A stretch of DNA of 11,073 nt from positions 1 through 11,073 of the forward strand of contig JABHNP010000336.1 of the NCBI GenBank assembly GCA_018694455.1, given 5' to 3'. The DNA is from Planctomycetaceae bacterium (GTDB lineage: Bacteria; Planctomycetota; Planctomycetia; Pirellulales; UBA1268). The notes beneath the pieces are model-generated. The model had not been told where the DNA came from and made no database searches. It worked only from the letters and a program-made list of their open reading frames with translations. How positions within the stretch are numbered: position 1 is the first letter of the stretch; each line of letters opens with the position of its first letter. Below, piece by piece: positions 1-6,665 of the stretch. A program made the translations under genes and the position numbers.

Positions 1-752
1 AACGGTCCATGAATTGCATTAAAGGGGACATAGCAGAGGAACGGCTTTTGTTTGTTGGCATCAATAAACCTCACAGCAGCATCACCGATGCTGTCAGTAA
101 GGTAATCGGATGCACCTGAAGGAATCACGCCGTTGTCAATGAGTTCAGTTCGAGGTGTGTTCTGACGAGACTGTGATTTCTGGAGAGGAGTCCGGTTTCG
201 GAAAATAGGATTATGCGGCCGGTTCAAGTCTGCAAGGTAATTCGAGGCACCGTTATTAAAACCAAAGAATTCATCCCAACGAGAGAACGCCATTTGTTCT
301 TCAGCAATGCCATCATGCGTTTTACCAAAGAGCCCTGTTGTATAACCGAGCGCCTGAAGCCGATCTGAAAGAATTGGCTCTGTTGGTGGAATGCCAATAT
401 GTGCAGATTTTTCTCGTTGGTAAGGCCCAGGGTTGTCACCAAATCCGAAACGCTGTTGATAGCGGCCTGTGAGTAAGCCAGCGCGAGATGGTGCACACAC
501 GGGGCAGGTGACGTAACCATCAGTGAACTGAACGCCGTTGTTGGCAATTGAGTCAATGTGTGGCGTCGGGACGTCACCTCCTTGATATCCCACATCTCCG
601 TAGCCTAGGTCATCAACAAAGAAGAGAATGATATTGGGTGAAGTTGCACGTGCACTACCACCACTGCAGCACAAGAGAATGGCGACAAAGAGGCTGGAGA
701 ATCGCTGTACGGAGAATCTCCGTCCATGTAGGAAAAATCTGTAAAGGTACAT
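1..752 (-). CDS. Secreted sulfatase, N-terminal part (runs off left edge)
   Basis: The frame is open from an ATG at 752 down to the window edge, giving about 250 residues of a type I (formylglycine) sulfatase that hydrolyses sulfate esters. The N-terminus is basic, then hydrophobic (about residues 18-30), ending in a signal-peptidase-like A-R-A before Thr37, so export is likely. Asp47-Asp48 in the F-F-V-D-D-L-G-Y-G-D block are the expected calcium ligands. The activation motif is C-A-P-S-R with Cys86 as the residue converted to formylglycine, followed by L-L-T-G-R. A G-K-T-H segment replaces the common G-K-W-H, and a conserved His (His248, N-A-I-H-G-P) sits at the edge. The C-terminal half lies outside the window. 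It resembles arylsulfatase A/N-acetylgalactosamine-6-sulfatase-like enzymes, but substrate is unknown. It is divergent from the next sulfatase. No convincing Shine-Dalgarno precedes the ATG, which was chosen because it gives a complete signal peptide. Confidence 0.93.
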   Translation of the reverse strand, partial: MYLYRFFLHGRRFSVQRFSSLFVAILLCCSGGSARATSPNIILFFVDDLGYGDVGYQGGDVPTPHIDSIANNGVQFTDGYVTCPVCAPSRAGLLTGRYQQRFGFGDNPGPYQREKSAHIGIPPTEPILSDRLQALGYTTGLFGKTHDGIAEEQMAFSRWDEFFGFNNGASNYLADLNRPHNPIFRNRTPLQKSQSRQNTPRTELIDNGVIPSGASDYLTDSIGDAAVRFIDANKQKPFLCYVPFNAIHGP

Positions 753-999
753 AGTTTGGTTCAGTTTACTGACAGAGAAACAGGGCTCGTGAAAAGCAGG
801 ATAGTTCGGTGGTCGGTACACTTCGAAATCACTCAATGGTTTTGTGGTTACTATCTACGGATGTGTCAGGAATGCGACAATACCCCGTCTCTATTTAGAG
901 TGCTGGCTGATAGTGATAGAGTGCTGGCTGATAGTGATAGAGTGCTGAAACATATTGAGTGTACAAGACGTATGTCATTTGAATCACTTTGAATATTAA
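753..999. other. Divergent intergenic region between two sulfatases
   Basis: This 247-nt stretch lies between head-to-head sulfatase genes and should hold both promoters. I found no convincing -35/-10 pair on either strand. A TTGAGT hexamer at 955-960 has only a 4/6 match to TATAAT (TTGAAT, 979-984) downstream. The main visible structure is the 21-bp tandem repeat at 897-947. A 78-codon open frame from a TTG at 756 covers most of the region, but it has no family resemblance or ribosome site and is not called as a gene. Confidence 0.6.
897..947. repeat. 21-bp tandem repeat, 2.4 copies
   Basis: The unit AGAGTGCTGGCTGATAGTGA plus a final T occurs perfectly at 897-917 and 918-938, followed by a 9-nt partial copy (AGAGTGCTG) at 939-947. 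It ends about 50 nt before the sulfatase start at 1000, so it lies in or next to the presumed promoter or leader. The period equals two helical turns, which would suit a repeated protein-binding site, but replication slippage would look the same. The repeat itself is seen directly; any function is inference. Confidence 0.9.
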
Positions 1000-2613
1000 A
1001 TGAACAGTATGAAACATTCAGGCTTTCCTTTTCTTGGTGCTGTTTGGTGCGGGGGCGTTGTCACGCTTACATGGGCTGGCATTTTTCTGGGTAGCAACGC
1101 GGTTTCGGCTCCACCAAATATTGTCTTCCTCTTTAGTGACGACCATGCTCTACGGACTCTGAGCGCGTATGGTAGTGGCCTGAACCAGACGCCTCAGATA
1201 GATAGGATTGCTCTTGAGGGAGCGATCTTTACACGGAGTTATTGTGCCAACTCAATCTGCTGTCCTTCTCGGGCAACGATTCTCACTGGCAAGCACAGCC
1301 ATAAGAATGGTGTTCTGCAGAATGGTTCAAGGTGGGACGGTGATCAATTTGTTTTTCCTCGTGCCTTATCAGCAGCCGGATACAAGACAGCACTTTTTGG
1401 AAAATGGCATTTACGAGGATGGCCAACAGATGAATTTGATGACTGGCAGGTGCTCGAAGGCGCTGGGGGGCAGGGCCATTATTACAATCCACAGTTTCGC
1501 TGTTCGGATGGCCGGTCGTTGCAGGTCGAAGGGTATTCAGCAGATGTGATCACCGACGCATCAATTCAGTGGATGGATCGACAGTCTCAGAACGAACAGC
1601 CCTTTCTGCTGATGTGCCAGTTTAAAGCGCCGCATATTCATCGGATTCCACCACCGAGACATATGAATATGTTTGATGGAAAACAGTTGGCCGAACCAGA
1701 AACGCTTTTTGATACCTACAAGGGTCGATCGTCGTATGCGAAGAAATGCTGGATGCGGCTTTCTGGCATGGCTGAACATGTGCTCAATATTACGCCGTTG
1801 GCTGGCAACTATAGTATTGATGAACATCCTTATGAATTTCTGGCAAGAATGACAGAAGAGCAACGAGCATTGTTCCATCGAGCATATGACCCAGAGAACG
1901 AACGCTATCGACGGCTCGTGTCACAAGGAGAGTTCAAAGGAAAAGCGATTGACCGGTATAAATATCAGCGGTTCATAAAAGATTACCTCGCCTGCGTGGC
2001 TGCAATTGATGACAACGTTGGTCGAATACTGAATTGGCTTGATGAGCACGAGCTTGCCGAGAATACCCTGGTCGTCTATAGCTCCGACCAAGGATTTTTT
2101 ACCGGTGAGCATGGCTGGAATGACAAGCGTTGGATGTACGAGCAAAGCTTGGCAATGCCACTCCTTATGCGATGGCCTGCCGTGATTAAGCCAGGCACCC
2201 GCATTAGTCAGATGGTCCAGAATATTGACTATGCCCCAACCTTGCTTGATGTGGCAGGGCTTGCCATTCCTGATGATGTGCAGGGGCGTTCGCTGCTGCC
2301 ATTACTTCGTGATCAAGCATCACGCACGTGGCGAAAAGATATTTATTACCACTACTACATGGACAAGGCATACAATCTGCCACGATTCGAAGGTGTGCGG
2401 ACTGAGCGTTACAAATTGATCAGTTACTATAAGCCGCATCAGGAATGGGAACTGTTCGACCTGGAAGAAGATCCTGATGAGCTTCAGAGTGTGTATCAGG
2501 AGCCGTCATACCGTAGCGTCAGGGAGCGTCTCAAGGTGCAGTTGGCAGAACTTCGTAGGGAATATGATGTACCCCAAAACGAAGACACCTCGATCAAGGG
2601 TGGTAGAAGATGA
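1000..2613 (+). CDS. Secreted sulfatase (mucin-desulfating/GlcNAc-6-sulfatase-like)
   Basis: This 537-residue type I sulfatase is of normal length for the family. A hydrophobic signal segment (about residues 10-35) ends in V-S-A before Pro38, indicating export. Active-site features in order are: Asp47-Asp48 (calcium), Cys87 in C-C-P-S-R (formylglycine precursor) with Arg91, Lys98 in T-G-K-H, Lys135 in G-K-W-H, Lys209 and His212 in K-A-P-H, Asp363-Gln364 in S-S-D-Q-G-F (second calcium pair, Gln replacing the usual Asn) and Lys376. The C-terminus (about 445-520) has the R-T-E-R-Y-K-L and W-E-L-F-D-L-E-E-D-P signature seen at the end of many bacterial sulfatases. The activation block and E-H-G-W-N-D-K segment resemble proteins annotated as N-acetylglucosamine-6- or choline-type sulfatases; substrate remains open. 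ATG 1000 and ATG 1009 are both possible starts, with no clear ribosome site. The stop overlaps the next gene by 4 nt, suggesting coupled translation. Confidence 0.95.
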   Translation: MNSMKHSGFPFLGAVWCGGVVTLTWAGIFLGSNAVSAPPNIVFLFSDDHALRTLSAYGSGLNQTPQIDRIALEGAIFTRSYCANSICCPSRATILTGKHSHKNGVLQNGSRWDGDQFVFPRALSAAGYKTALFGKWHLRGWPTDEFDDWQVLEGAGGQGHYYNPQFRCSDGRSLQVEGYSADVITDASIQWMDRQSQNEQPFLLMCQFKAPHIHRIPPPRHMNMFDGKQLAEPETLFDTYKGRSSYAKKCWMRLSGMAEHVLNITPLAGNYSIDEHPYEFLARMTEEQRALFHRAYDPENERYRRLVSQGEFKGKAIDRYKYQRFIKDYLACVAAIDDNVGRILNWLDEHELAENTLVVYSSDQGFFTGEHGWNDKRWMYEQSLAMPLLMRWPAVIKPGTRISQMVQNIDYAPTLLDVAGLAIPDDVQGRSLLPLLRDQASRTWRKDIYYHYYMDKAYNLPRFEGVRTERYKLISYYKPHQEWELFDLEEDPDELQSVYQEPSYRSVRERLKVQLAELRREYDVPQNEDTSIKGGRR

Positions 2614-4064
2614 AGGCGTGCAATGCTCGTTGTTTTCTGGGGCACGTAGATGTTTTTGTCAGATTTTTTCTACTCGTGTGCACCTGTGAAGTCTTGTTCT
2701 GCTCTGGGTATGTCCAGGCAGATTCTACTGAAGCTAGTGCTATAACGGATTCGTTTCCTGTCGTCACCGATCCGCAGCAGCTCACCTCTCATATGGAGGA
2801 GGAGTTGCGAGGGTGTTTCAACTTTTTTTGGAATGAGTGGGTCCGCGATAAAACACTGCCAACGTATGGTCTGAACGCAGGAGACTACATAGGCATTCAT
2901 CGATATGTCCCACTTGCTATCGAAAGCCAGGGGTTTTATTTTCCTGTCATTGTGCTCGGTGTGGAGCGCGGTTGGATCGATCGAGAGGCCGGCAGGCAGA
3001 GAGTCCTTGCTGCACTGGATTCGCTCAGCAAGCTGCGGCATTTCAATGGCTTTTACTATCACTTTATCGACATCAAGACTGGTGGTCCCGGGTGGCGGAG
3101 TAAAAATGTCGAGGTTTCAAACATGTCGACTGCAACCATGATTGCCGGCGCGATTGTTGCTGCCGAATATTTTGGTGGCGAAGTTCGTGATCGGGTCGAA
3201 AAGCTTTATGATCGTATTGACTGGACCTGGTTTCTTGATGAGACACAGCAGCATTTTTATATGGCCTGCCATCCAGAGAAGGTGCCGGAGGGAAAGCGTG
3301 TTGATGAACGAGGAATGTTTGGACATTGGGGAGCCTACTCAGAGCACCTTCTCATGTATGTGCTGGCTGCTGGTGCGAAGCGACCTCGTTATGCCACTGA
3401 CGGCCGTCCATATGCAGCCATGCGGACACCAATTGGCTCGTATAAGAGTGAGCCGTTTGTTTACTGTAGGACAGGGTCCGCGTTCGTATATCAATGGAGT
3501 CATTGCTTTATTGATTTTCGACACATCGTGGATCAGAACGGTCGTGACTGGTTTGAGAATTCTCGCCAAGCGGCCCTCGCGGCGCGTCAGTTCGCAATAG
3601 ATTCATCAACAACTGTAAAAGGTTTGGGGCCGAACTCATGGGGAATGTCTGCAAGCATGAGTCCGACTGATGGCTACTCAGGGCATTATGGATCGATGCC
3701 GGCTGATAAGAGTTTCCTGCGTATGGATGGAACAGTCGCACCGTATGGTGCTCTAGGCTTTGTCGTATTCACTCCGGAATACTCGCAGGAAGCCCTTGAG
3801 CATATGCGGACAATTCCAGGGCTTACTGGAAAGTACGGTCTTTTTGACGCATATAATTTCCAGACCAAGTCGCAGGGAGATGTGCCTTGGGTCGGGAAGT
3901 CATATCTCGCCATCGACAAGGGTATCGTCGCACTGATGTTTGAAAATCATGCAACACAGCTCATATGGAAATATCTGCATCGAAGTGTGTATATCAAACG
4001 GGGCTTGTCCCGCCTTGGTTTTTATTCCGTTCCTCGGTCAGAGGTTAGAGCGGACAGTGAGTGA
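2610..4064 (+). CDS. Exported glycoamylase-like (PF10091/GH144-related) protein
   Basis: This 484-residue protein matches the bacterial 'glucoamylase family' fold (PF10091, the group containing GH144 endo-beta-1,2-glucanases), an alpha/alpha-barrel glycosidase type. A hydrophobic signal peptide (about residues 16-34) ends at V-Q-A before Asp38. Family landmarks in order are: F-F-W-N-E at 72-76, F-N-G-F-Y-Y-H-F at 145-152, A-Y-S-E-H (Glu245), F-V-Y-Q-W-S-H at 292-298 followed by I-D-F-R, W-G-M-S-A-S at 344-349 with D-G-Y at 354-356, G-T-V-A-P-Y-G-A-L-G at 374-383, F-T-P-E at 387-390, and a terminal Y-L-A-I-D-K-G with M-F-E-N-H. At 168-175 it reads E-V-S-N-M-S-T-A where I recall an E-x-S-T-I-D-T-A consensus, so an acidic residue may be missing (Ser173). 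It overlaps the upstream sulfatase stop by ATGA, implying one transcript. A role on a sulfated or desulfated polysaccharide is inferred from context; exact linkage is unknown. Confidence 0.88.
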   Translation: MKACNARCFLGHVDVFVRFFLLVCTCEVLFCSGYVQADSTEASAITDSFPVVTDPQQLTSHMEEELRGCFNFFWNEWVRDKTLPTYGLNAGDYIGIHRYVPLAIESQGFYFPVIVLGVERGWIDREAGRQRVLAALDSLSKLRHFNGFYYHFIDIKTGGPGWRSKNVEVSNMSTATMIAGAIVAAEYFGGEVRDRVEKLYDRIDWTWFLDETQQHFYMACHPEKVPEGKRVDERGMFGHWGAYSEHLLMYVLAAGAKRPRYATDGRPYAAMRTPIGSYKSEPFVYCRTGSAFVYQWSHCFIDFRHIVDQNGRDWFENSRQAALAARQFAIDSSTTVKGLGPNSWGMSASMSPTDGYSGHYGSMPADKSFLRMDGTVAPYGALGFVVFTPEYSQEALEHMRTIPGLTGKYGLFDAYNFQTKSQGDVPWVGKSYLAIDKGIVALMFENHATQLIWKYLHRSVYIKRGLSRLGFYSVPRSEVRADSE

Positions 4065-4078
4065 TCAAGAGTTTTATG

Positions 4079-4150
4079 CAGTTGAGTAGGCGATATAGCA
4101 AAATCCATCGCGGTAAAATCTTGTTTTCGTGTGTCGAAGATGCTCAACTG
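4079..4150. repeat. Wide inverted repeat upstream of the third sulfatase
   Basis: CAGTTGAG at 4079-4086 is perfectly complementary to CTCAACTG at 4143-4150. One wobble pair and one A-T pair extend the stem inward (4087-4088 with 4141-4142). The enclosed spacer is about 52 nt. It fills much of the 133-nt gap between the glycoamylase-like gene and the next sulfatase. It has no following U-tract, so it is not a standard terminator. An RNA leader structure, a looped operator, or chance are all possible. Confidence 0.45.
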
Positions 4151-4184
4151 AATTGTGGTTGTGTTCAAAAGCAACATTCGTTTT

Positions 4185-4190
4185 AAGGGA
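4185..4190 (+). promoter_or_regulatory. Ribosome binding site that fixes the third sulfatase start
   Basis: AAGGGA lies 7 nt before the ATG at 4198. It is the clearest Shine-Dalgarno-like site in the window. It supports 4198 over the in-frame ATG 69 nt upstream (4129), which would place 23 unrelated residues ahead of the signal peptide. Confidence 0.6.
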
Positions 4191-4197
4191 ACAATAC

Positions 4198-5613
4198 ATG
4201 TCTTATCGCTGTCTTCGGGTTTTGTGTGGGTACGCATTGTGTGCACTGCTATGCGTTTCGCGAATAGACGCTAGTCAGCCGAACGTTGTCATAATTTTTG
4301 CTGATGATCAAGGGTACGGTGATCTCAGTTGTTTTGGTTCTCAAACGATCAACACTCCAAATATCGACCGGCTTGCAGAACAGGGCCGAAAGTTCACAAA
4401 CTTTATGGTGGCATCTCCAGTCTGCACGCCCTCACGAGCTGCTTTAATGACTGGTTGCTATCCCAAACGTGTAGGTCTTCATCAGCATGTCCTTTTCCCG
4501 ACCTCAAAAAAGGGTTTGAATCCTACAGAACACACCATTGCAGACCACCTGAAGACATTAGGGTACGCCACTGCCTGCTTTGGGAAATGGCATCTTGGGT
4601 ATCAGCCTGAAGTTTTGCCACGGGCTCATGGATTCGATACCTACTTTGGAATCCCATACTCGAATGACATGAATTATCCTGACAACAAAGGAAAACCAAA
4701 AGGCGGCGCTGACGGAATGGATGTGTTGTGGGCTGACCCCGAATCAACACTGACACAATGGAAGACGCCACTTATCGAGAATGAAGAGATTGTTGAGCTG
4801 CCTGTTGATCAACGTACAGTGACACGCCGCTACACACAGAAAGCAATTGATTTTATACAGAAAAACAAAGCCAAGCCTTTCTTCGTGTACTTGCCGCACT
4901 CCATGCCACATATTCCACTTTACGTGCCTGAGGATGTTCGAAATCCTGATCCGTTGTATGCGTATGTCAATACGATTGAGCATATCGATTCTGAAGTAGG
5001 GAGATTACTCGATACGCTTGACGAATTGAATCTCAGTGAGAATACCTATGTGCTTTACACAACTGATAACGGCCCCTGGCTTCAGTTTAAGCATCACGGT
5101 GGATCGGCTGGACCGCTTCGGGACGGGAAAGGAACAACCTTCGAAGGCGGACAGAGAGTACCGTGTGTTTTGCGTGGTCCGGGTATTCCGGCTGGCTCAG
5201 TTTCTCATGCATTAACCGGTACGATTGATGTCCTGCCGACACTTGCTGCTTTACTTGGGAGCAGTTTGCCGTCTGATCACCGTATCGATGGCGTTGATAT
5301 GTCAGCGTTGTGGGAGGGTAAGGATGATGCGGCTCCACGGGAAGAATTCCTTTATTATACATCTCATGGAGTGTTGGAAGGGATTCGGAAAGGCCCTTGG
5401 AAATTGCTTGTAAAAGTACCAAGGAGAAAAGGCAAGAAGACGACGTCGCCCACACCGGAGGTGCTCCTTTTCAATCTTGAAGAGGATCTTGGTGAAAAAG
5501 AAAATCTTGCTACAGAATATCCTGAAGTCGTGTCGGACCTTCAAGAGAAAATGAAGGCTCTTGATACTGAAATCACACTCAACGGGCGGTCGCCTTGGCT
5601 CGAAGGTGTGTGA
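4198..5613 (+). CDS. Secreted arylsulfatase A-like sulfatase
   Basis: From the ATG at 4198 this encodes 471 residues, the usual size of an arylsulfatase A-like enzyme. A short basic and hydrophobic signal (about residues 4-21) ends near A-S before Gln27. Catalytic landmarks are: Asp36-Asp37 in F-A-D-D-Q-G-Y-G-D (calcium), Cys76 in C-T-P-S-R (formylglycine precursor) with Arg80, Lys130 and His132 in G-K-W-H-L-G, His234 in Y-L-P-H-S-M-P-H, Asp290-Asn291 in T-T-D-N-G-P-W (calcium) and Lys311 in G-K-G-T-T-F-E-G-G. The C-terminus has the usual I-R-K-G-P-W-K-L strand and L-F-N-L-E-E-D. These point to hydrolysis of aryl- or sugar-sulfate esters in the periplasm after activation by a formylglycine-generating enzyme, which is not in the window. 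It sits 133 nt after the glycoamylase-like gene and may be in the same transcript or have its own promoter. It ends tail to tail with cheD. Confidence 0.95.
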   Translation: MSYRCLRVLCGYALCALLCVSRIDASQPNVVIIFADDQGYGDLSCFGSQTINTPNIDRLAEQGRKFTNFMVASPVCTPSRAALMTGCYPKRVGLHQHVLFPTSKKGLNPTEHTIADHLKTLGYATACFGKWHLGYQPEVLPRAHGFDTYFGIPYSNDMNYPDNKGKPKGGADGMDVLWADPESTLTQWKTPLIENEEIVELPVDQRTVTRRYTQKAIDFIQKNKAKPFFVYLPHSMPHIPLYVPEDVRNPDPLYAYVNTIEHIDSEVGRLLDTLDELNLSENTYVLYTTDNGPWLQFKHHGGSAGPLRDGKGTTFEGGQRVPCVLRGPGIPAGSVSHALTGTIDVLPTLAALLGSSLPSDHRIDGVDMSALWEGKDDAAPREEFLYYTSHGVLEGIRKGPWKLLVKVPRRKGKKTTSPTPEVLLFNLEEDLGEKENLATEYPEVVSDLQEKMKALDTEITLNGRSPWLEGV

Positions 5614-5640
5614 CGCGTGCGTGTTTTAGGACAGATCTGG

Positions 5641-6183
5641 TTAGCGGTGTTGCTTTTGTTCTGGTGTCGGATTGGCACGCTTTGAGTCACCTGTGAACTC
5701 AACATCCATGGAGCCAGTTGCCACATCAATCGTGACTCTACGGCCCAGTTCTCCACCGCATGACTTCATGACTACGGGTATATCATTTTGACGTAATGCA
5801 TTTTCTACCGCCGTGATATTCTGCCTACCAACAGTCATTTCATTGTGGCCAGGGAACATTGCTGCCCCGCCAGCAATTTTTGCAACCCAACAAGGGTTTT
5901 TCTTGCCTGGTAGTTTTCGAAGTTGGTGAAGGAGTTCGGTGATTGCCGTATCAGCAAATTTCCCAGGTTCATCAGTTGCTCCATGTGAATCGGGAAGAAG
6001 AACATGTGCCAGTCCAGCAACATGCAGGTTTGGGTCGCATAACGCCACGCTCACACATGAGCCGACCAGTGTTCGTAGTGTCCCCGAGCGTGCTGCGACA
6101 GCAATCTGTCCCATGCCAATAGCATCGTGAAAAGATTGCTTTTGTTTTGAGGTCACGGTTTTTTTTAAAGAAGTGTTTAACAA
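5641..6183 (-). CDS. cheD: CheD, chemoreceptor glutamine deamidase
   Basis: CheD deamidates specific glutamines on methyl-accepting chemotaxis receptors, making them methylatable by CheR. The protein shows the family core: G-M-G-Q-I-A-V at residues 23-29, L-V-G-S-C-V-S-V with catalytic Cys43, A-H-V-L-L-P with catalytic His60 (the 17-residue Cys-His spacing matches Thermotoga CheD), and Thr38 as the probable third member. Later come G-G-A-A-M-F at 105-110, the segment around N-I-T-A-V-E-N-A, and a G-G-x-x-G-R-R near the C-terminus. The start is uncertain. The 180-residue form begins at a TTG (6183), with a GTG at 6156 and an ATG at 6114 as alternatives and no clear Shine-Dalgarno for any. The ATG form would begin inside the first conserved strand, so an upstream start is preferred. 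The gene is downstream of cheA on the same strand but separated by 482 nt and a hairpin, so it may be transcribed independently. Confidence 0.93.
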   Translation of the reverse strand: MLNTSLKKTVTSKQKQSFHDAIGMGQIAVAARSGTLRTLVGSCVSVALCDPNLHVAGLAHVLLPDSHGATDEPGKFADTAITELLHQLRKLPGKKNPCWVAKIAGGAAMFPGHNEMTVGRQNITAVENALRQNDIPVVMKSCGGELGRRVTIDVATGSMDVEFTGDSKRANPTPEQKQHR

Positions 6184-6363
6184 AATTCTATTGTTATTCT
6201 ACCGCCAGGCAGGAGGGCCTACGAACGCTCCGGAGTTTTCATTGCAGGAAATGAGATTTCTGGCCTCGCGAAAACGGAACTTTCATTCTCTTCGACATTG
6301 GTATTGTATCGGTAGAGTGTTTCCTTGCGATTTCTTTTGGTATTACACCAATAAACAAGGTGC

Positions 6364-6431
6364 TCGTCACCATGTCTTACTTTCGTCACCAGGTCTTACT
6401 TTCGTCATCAGGTCTTACTTTCGTCATCAGG
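6364..6431. repeat. 19-bp tandem repeat, three copies plus partial ends
   Basis: The consensus unit is CAGGTCTTACTTTCGTCAT. Copies lie at 6371-6389 (two mismatches: CAT for CAG, and a final C), 6390-6408 (perfect) and 6409-6427 (perfect). A partial right end (TCGTCAC, 6364-6370) precedes them and CAGG (6428-6431) follows. The period is not a multiple of three, so the repeat is unlikely to encode a peptide repeat. It lies about 180-250 nt upstream of the cheD start. No inverted symmetry inside the unit is obvious. An array of binding sites or slippage expansion are both possible. Confidence 0.9.
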
Positions 6432-6649
6432 CTTTCTTTAGATACGATGTGGCTTTGACGTCGGCATTACGCATCACGCACTGAATTTCTTATACGAATG
6501 ATGAGTTGATCACATTTTCGGGGGCTTTGTGGGAATATGAGATCGCCTTAGTACGTTTTTTCAGGAACGAGGCTGTCCAGACGTTACCAGATCTAAAGAG
6601 ATGCTCGGGGCGTTGAAATTCCGATATTTTGATTCAAAGTCACATTGCG

Positions 6650-6664
6650 GCCACCTCGGGTGGC
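6650..6664 (-). terminator. Hairpin just after the cheA stop
   Basis: GCCACC (6650-6655) and GGTGGC (6659-6664) form a perfect 6-bp GC-rich stem with a 3-nt loop, beginning 1 nt beyond the cheA stop on the minus strand. There is no U-run after the stem in the direction of cheA transcription, so it is not a classical intrinsic terminator. It could be an atypical terminator or a 3'-end stabilising stem separating cheA from cheD. Confidence 0.4.
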
Positions 6665-6665
6665 G

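Larger units (their letters stand above)
6184..6665. other. Long intergenic region between cheA and cheD
   Basis: This 482-nt stretch has no gene I can support on either strand. It contains a hairpin directly after the cheA stop (6650-6664), a 19-bp tandem repeat (6364-6431), and a small TTGGT/ACCAA stem in a T-rich context around 6337-6351. A 103-codon plus-strand frame (6173-6484) runs through the tandem repeat and has no recognisable domain. The region is long compared with the 40-nt cheR-cheA gap, so it may be the control region of cheD or the remnant of a lost gene. Confidence 0.55.

Noticed and set aside
224..595. 123-codon minus-strand frame at the left edge
   Set aside because: It is an out-of-frame shadow of the partial sulfatase, whose real frame carries the C-A-P-S-R motif and signal peptide.
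660..680. Lipoprotein signal at the Cys-Cys of the first sulfatase
   Set aside because: The residues before the cysteines are L-L rather than the Gly/Ala/Ser expected at -1, and an A-R-A signal peptidase I site follows.
756..992. 78-codon plus-strand frame between divergent sulfatases, with a repeated seven-residue A-D-S-D-R-V-L unit
   Set aside because: It starts at TTG without a ribosome site, has no family resemblance, and its peptide repeat is just the 21-bp DNA repeat read in frame.
4129..4197. Upstream ATG (4129) as start of the third sulfatase
   Set aside because: It would put 23 non-signal residues in front of a good signal peptide, and the ribosome site fits the ATG at 4198.
5614..5640. 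Bidirectional terminator between the convergent sulfatase and cheD genes
   Set aside because: Only a 3-bp stem next to a short T-run is visible in 27 nt, too weak to call.
6364..6431. CRISPR array
   Set aside because: The 19-bp units are directly adjacent with no spacers and no cas genes are present.
6173..6484. 103-codon plus-strand frame between cheA and cheD
   Set aside because: No domain, no ribosome site, crosses a non-triplet tandem repeat, and overlaps the cheD start on the opposite strand.
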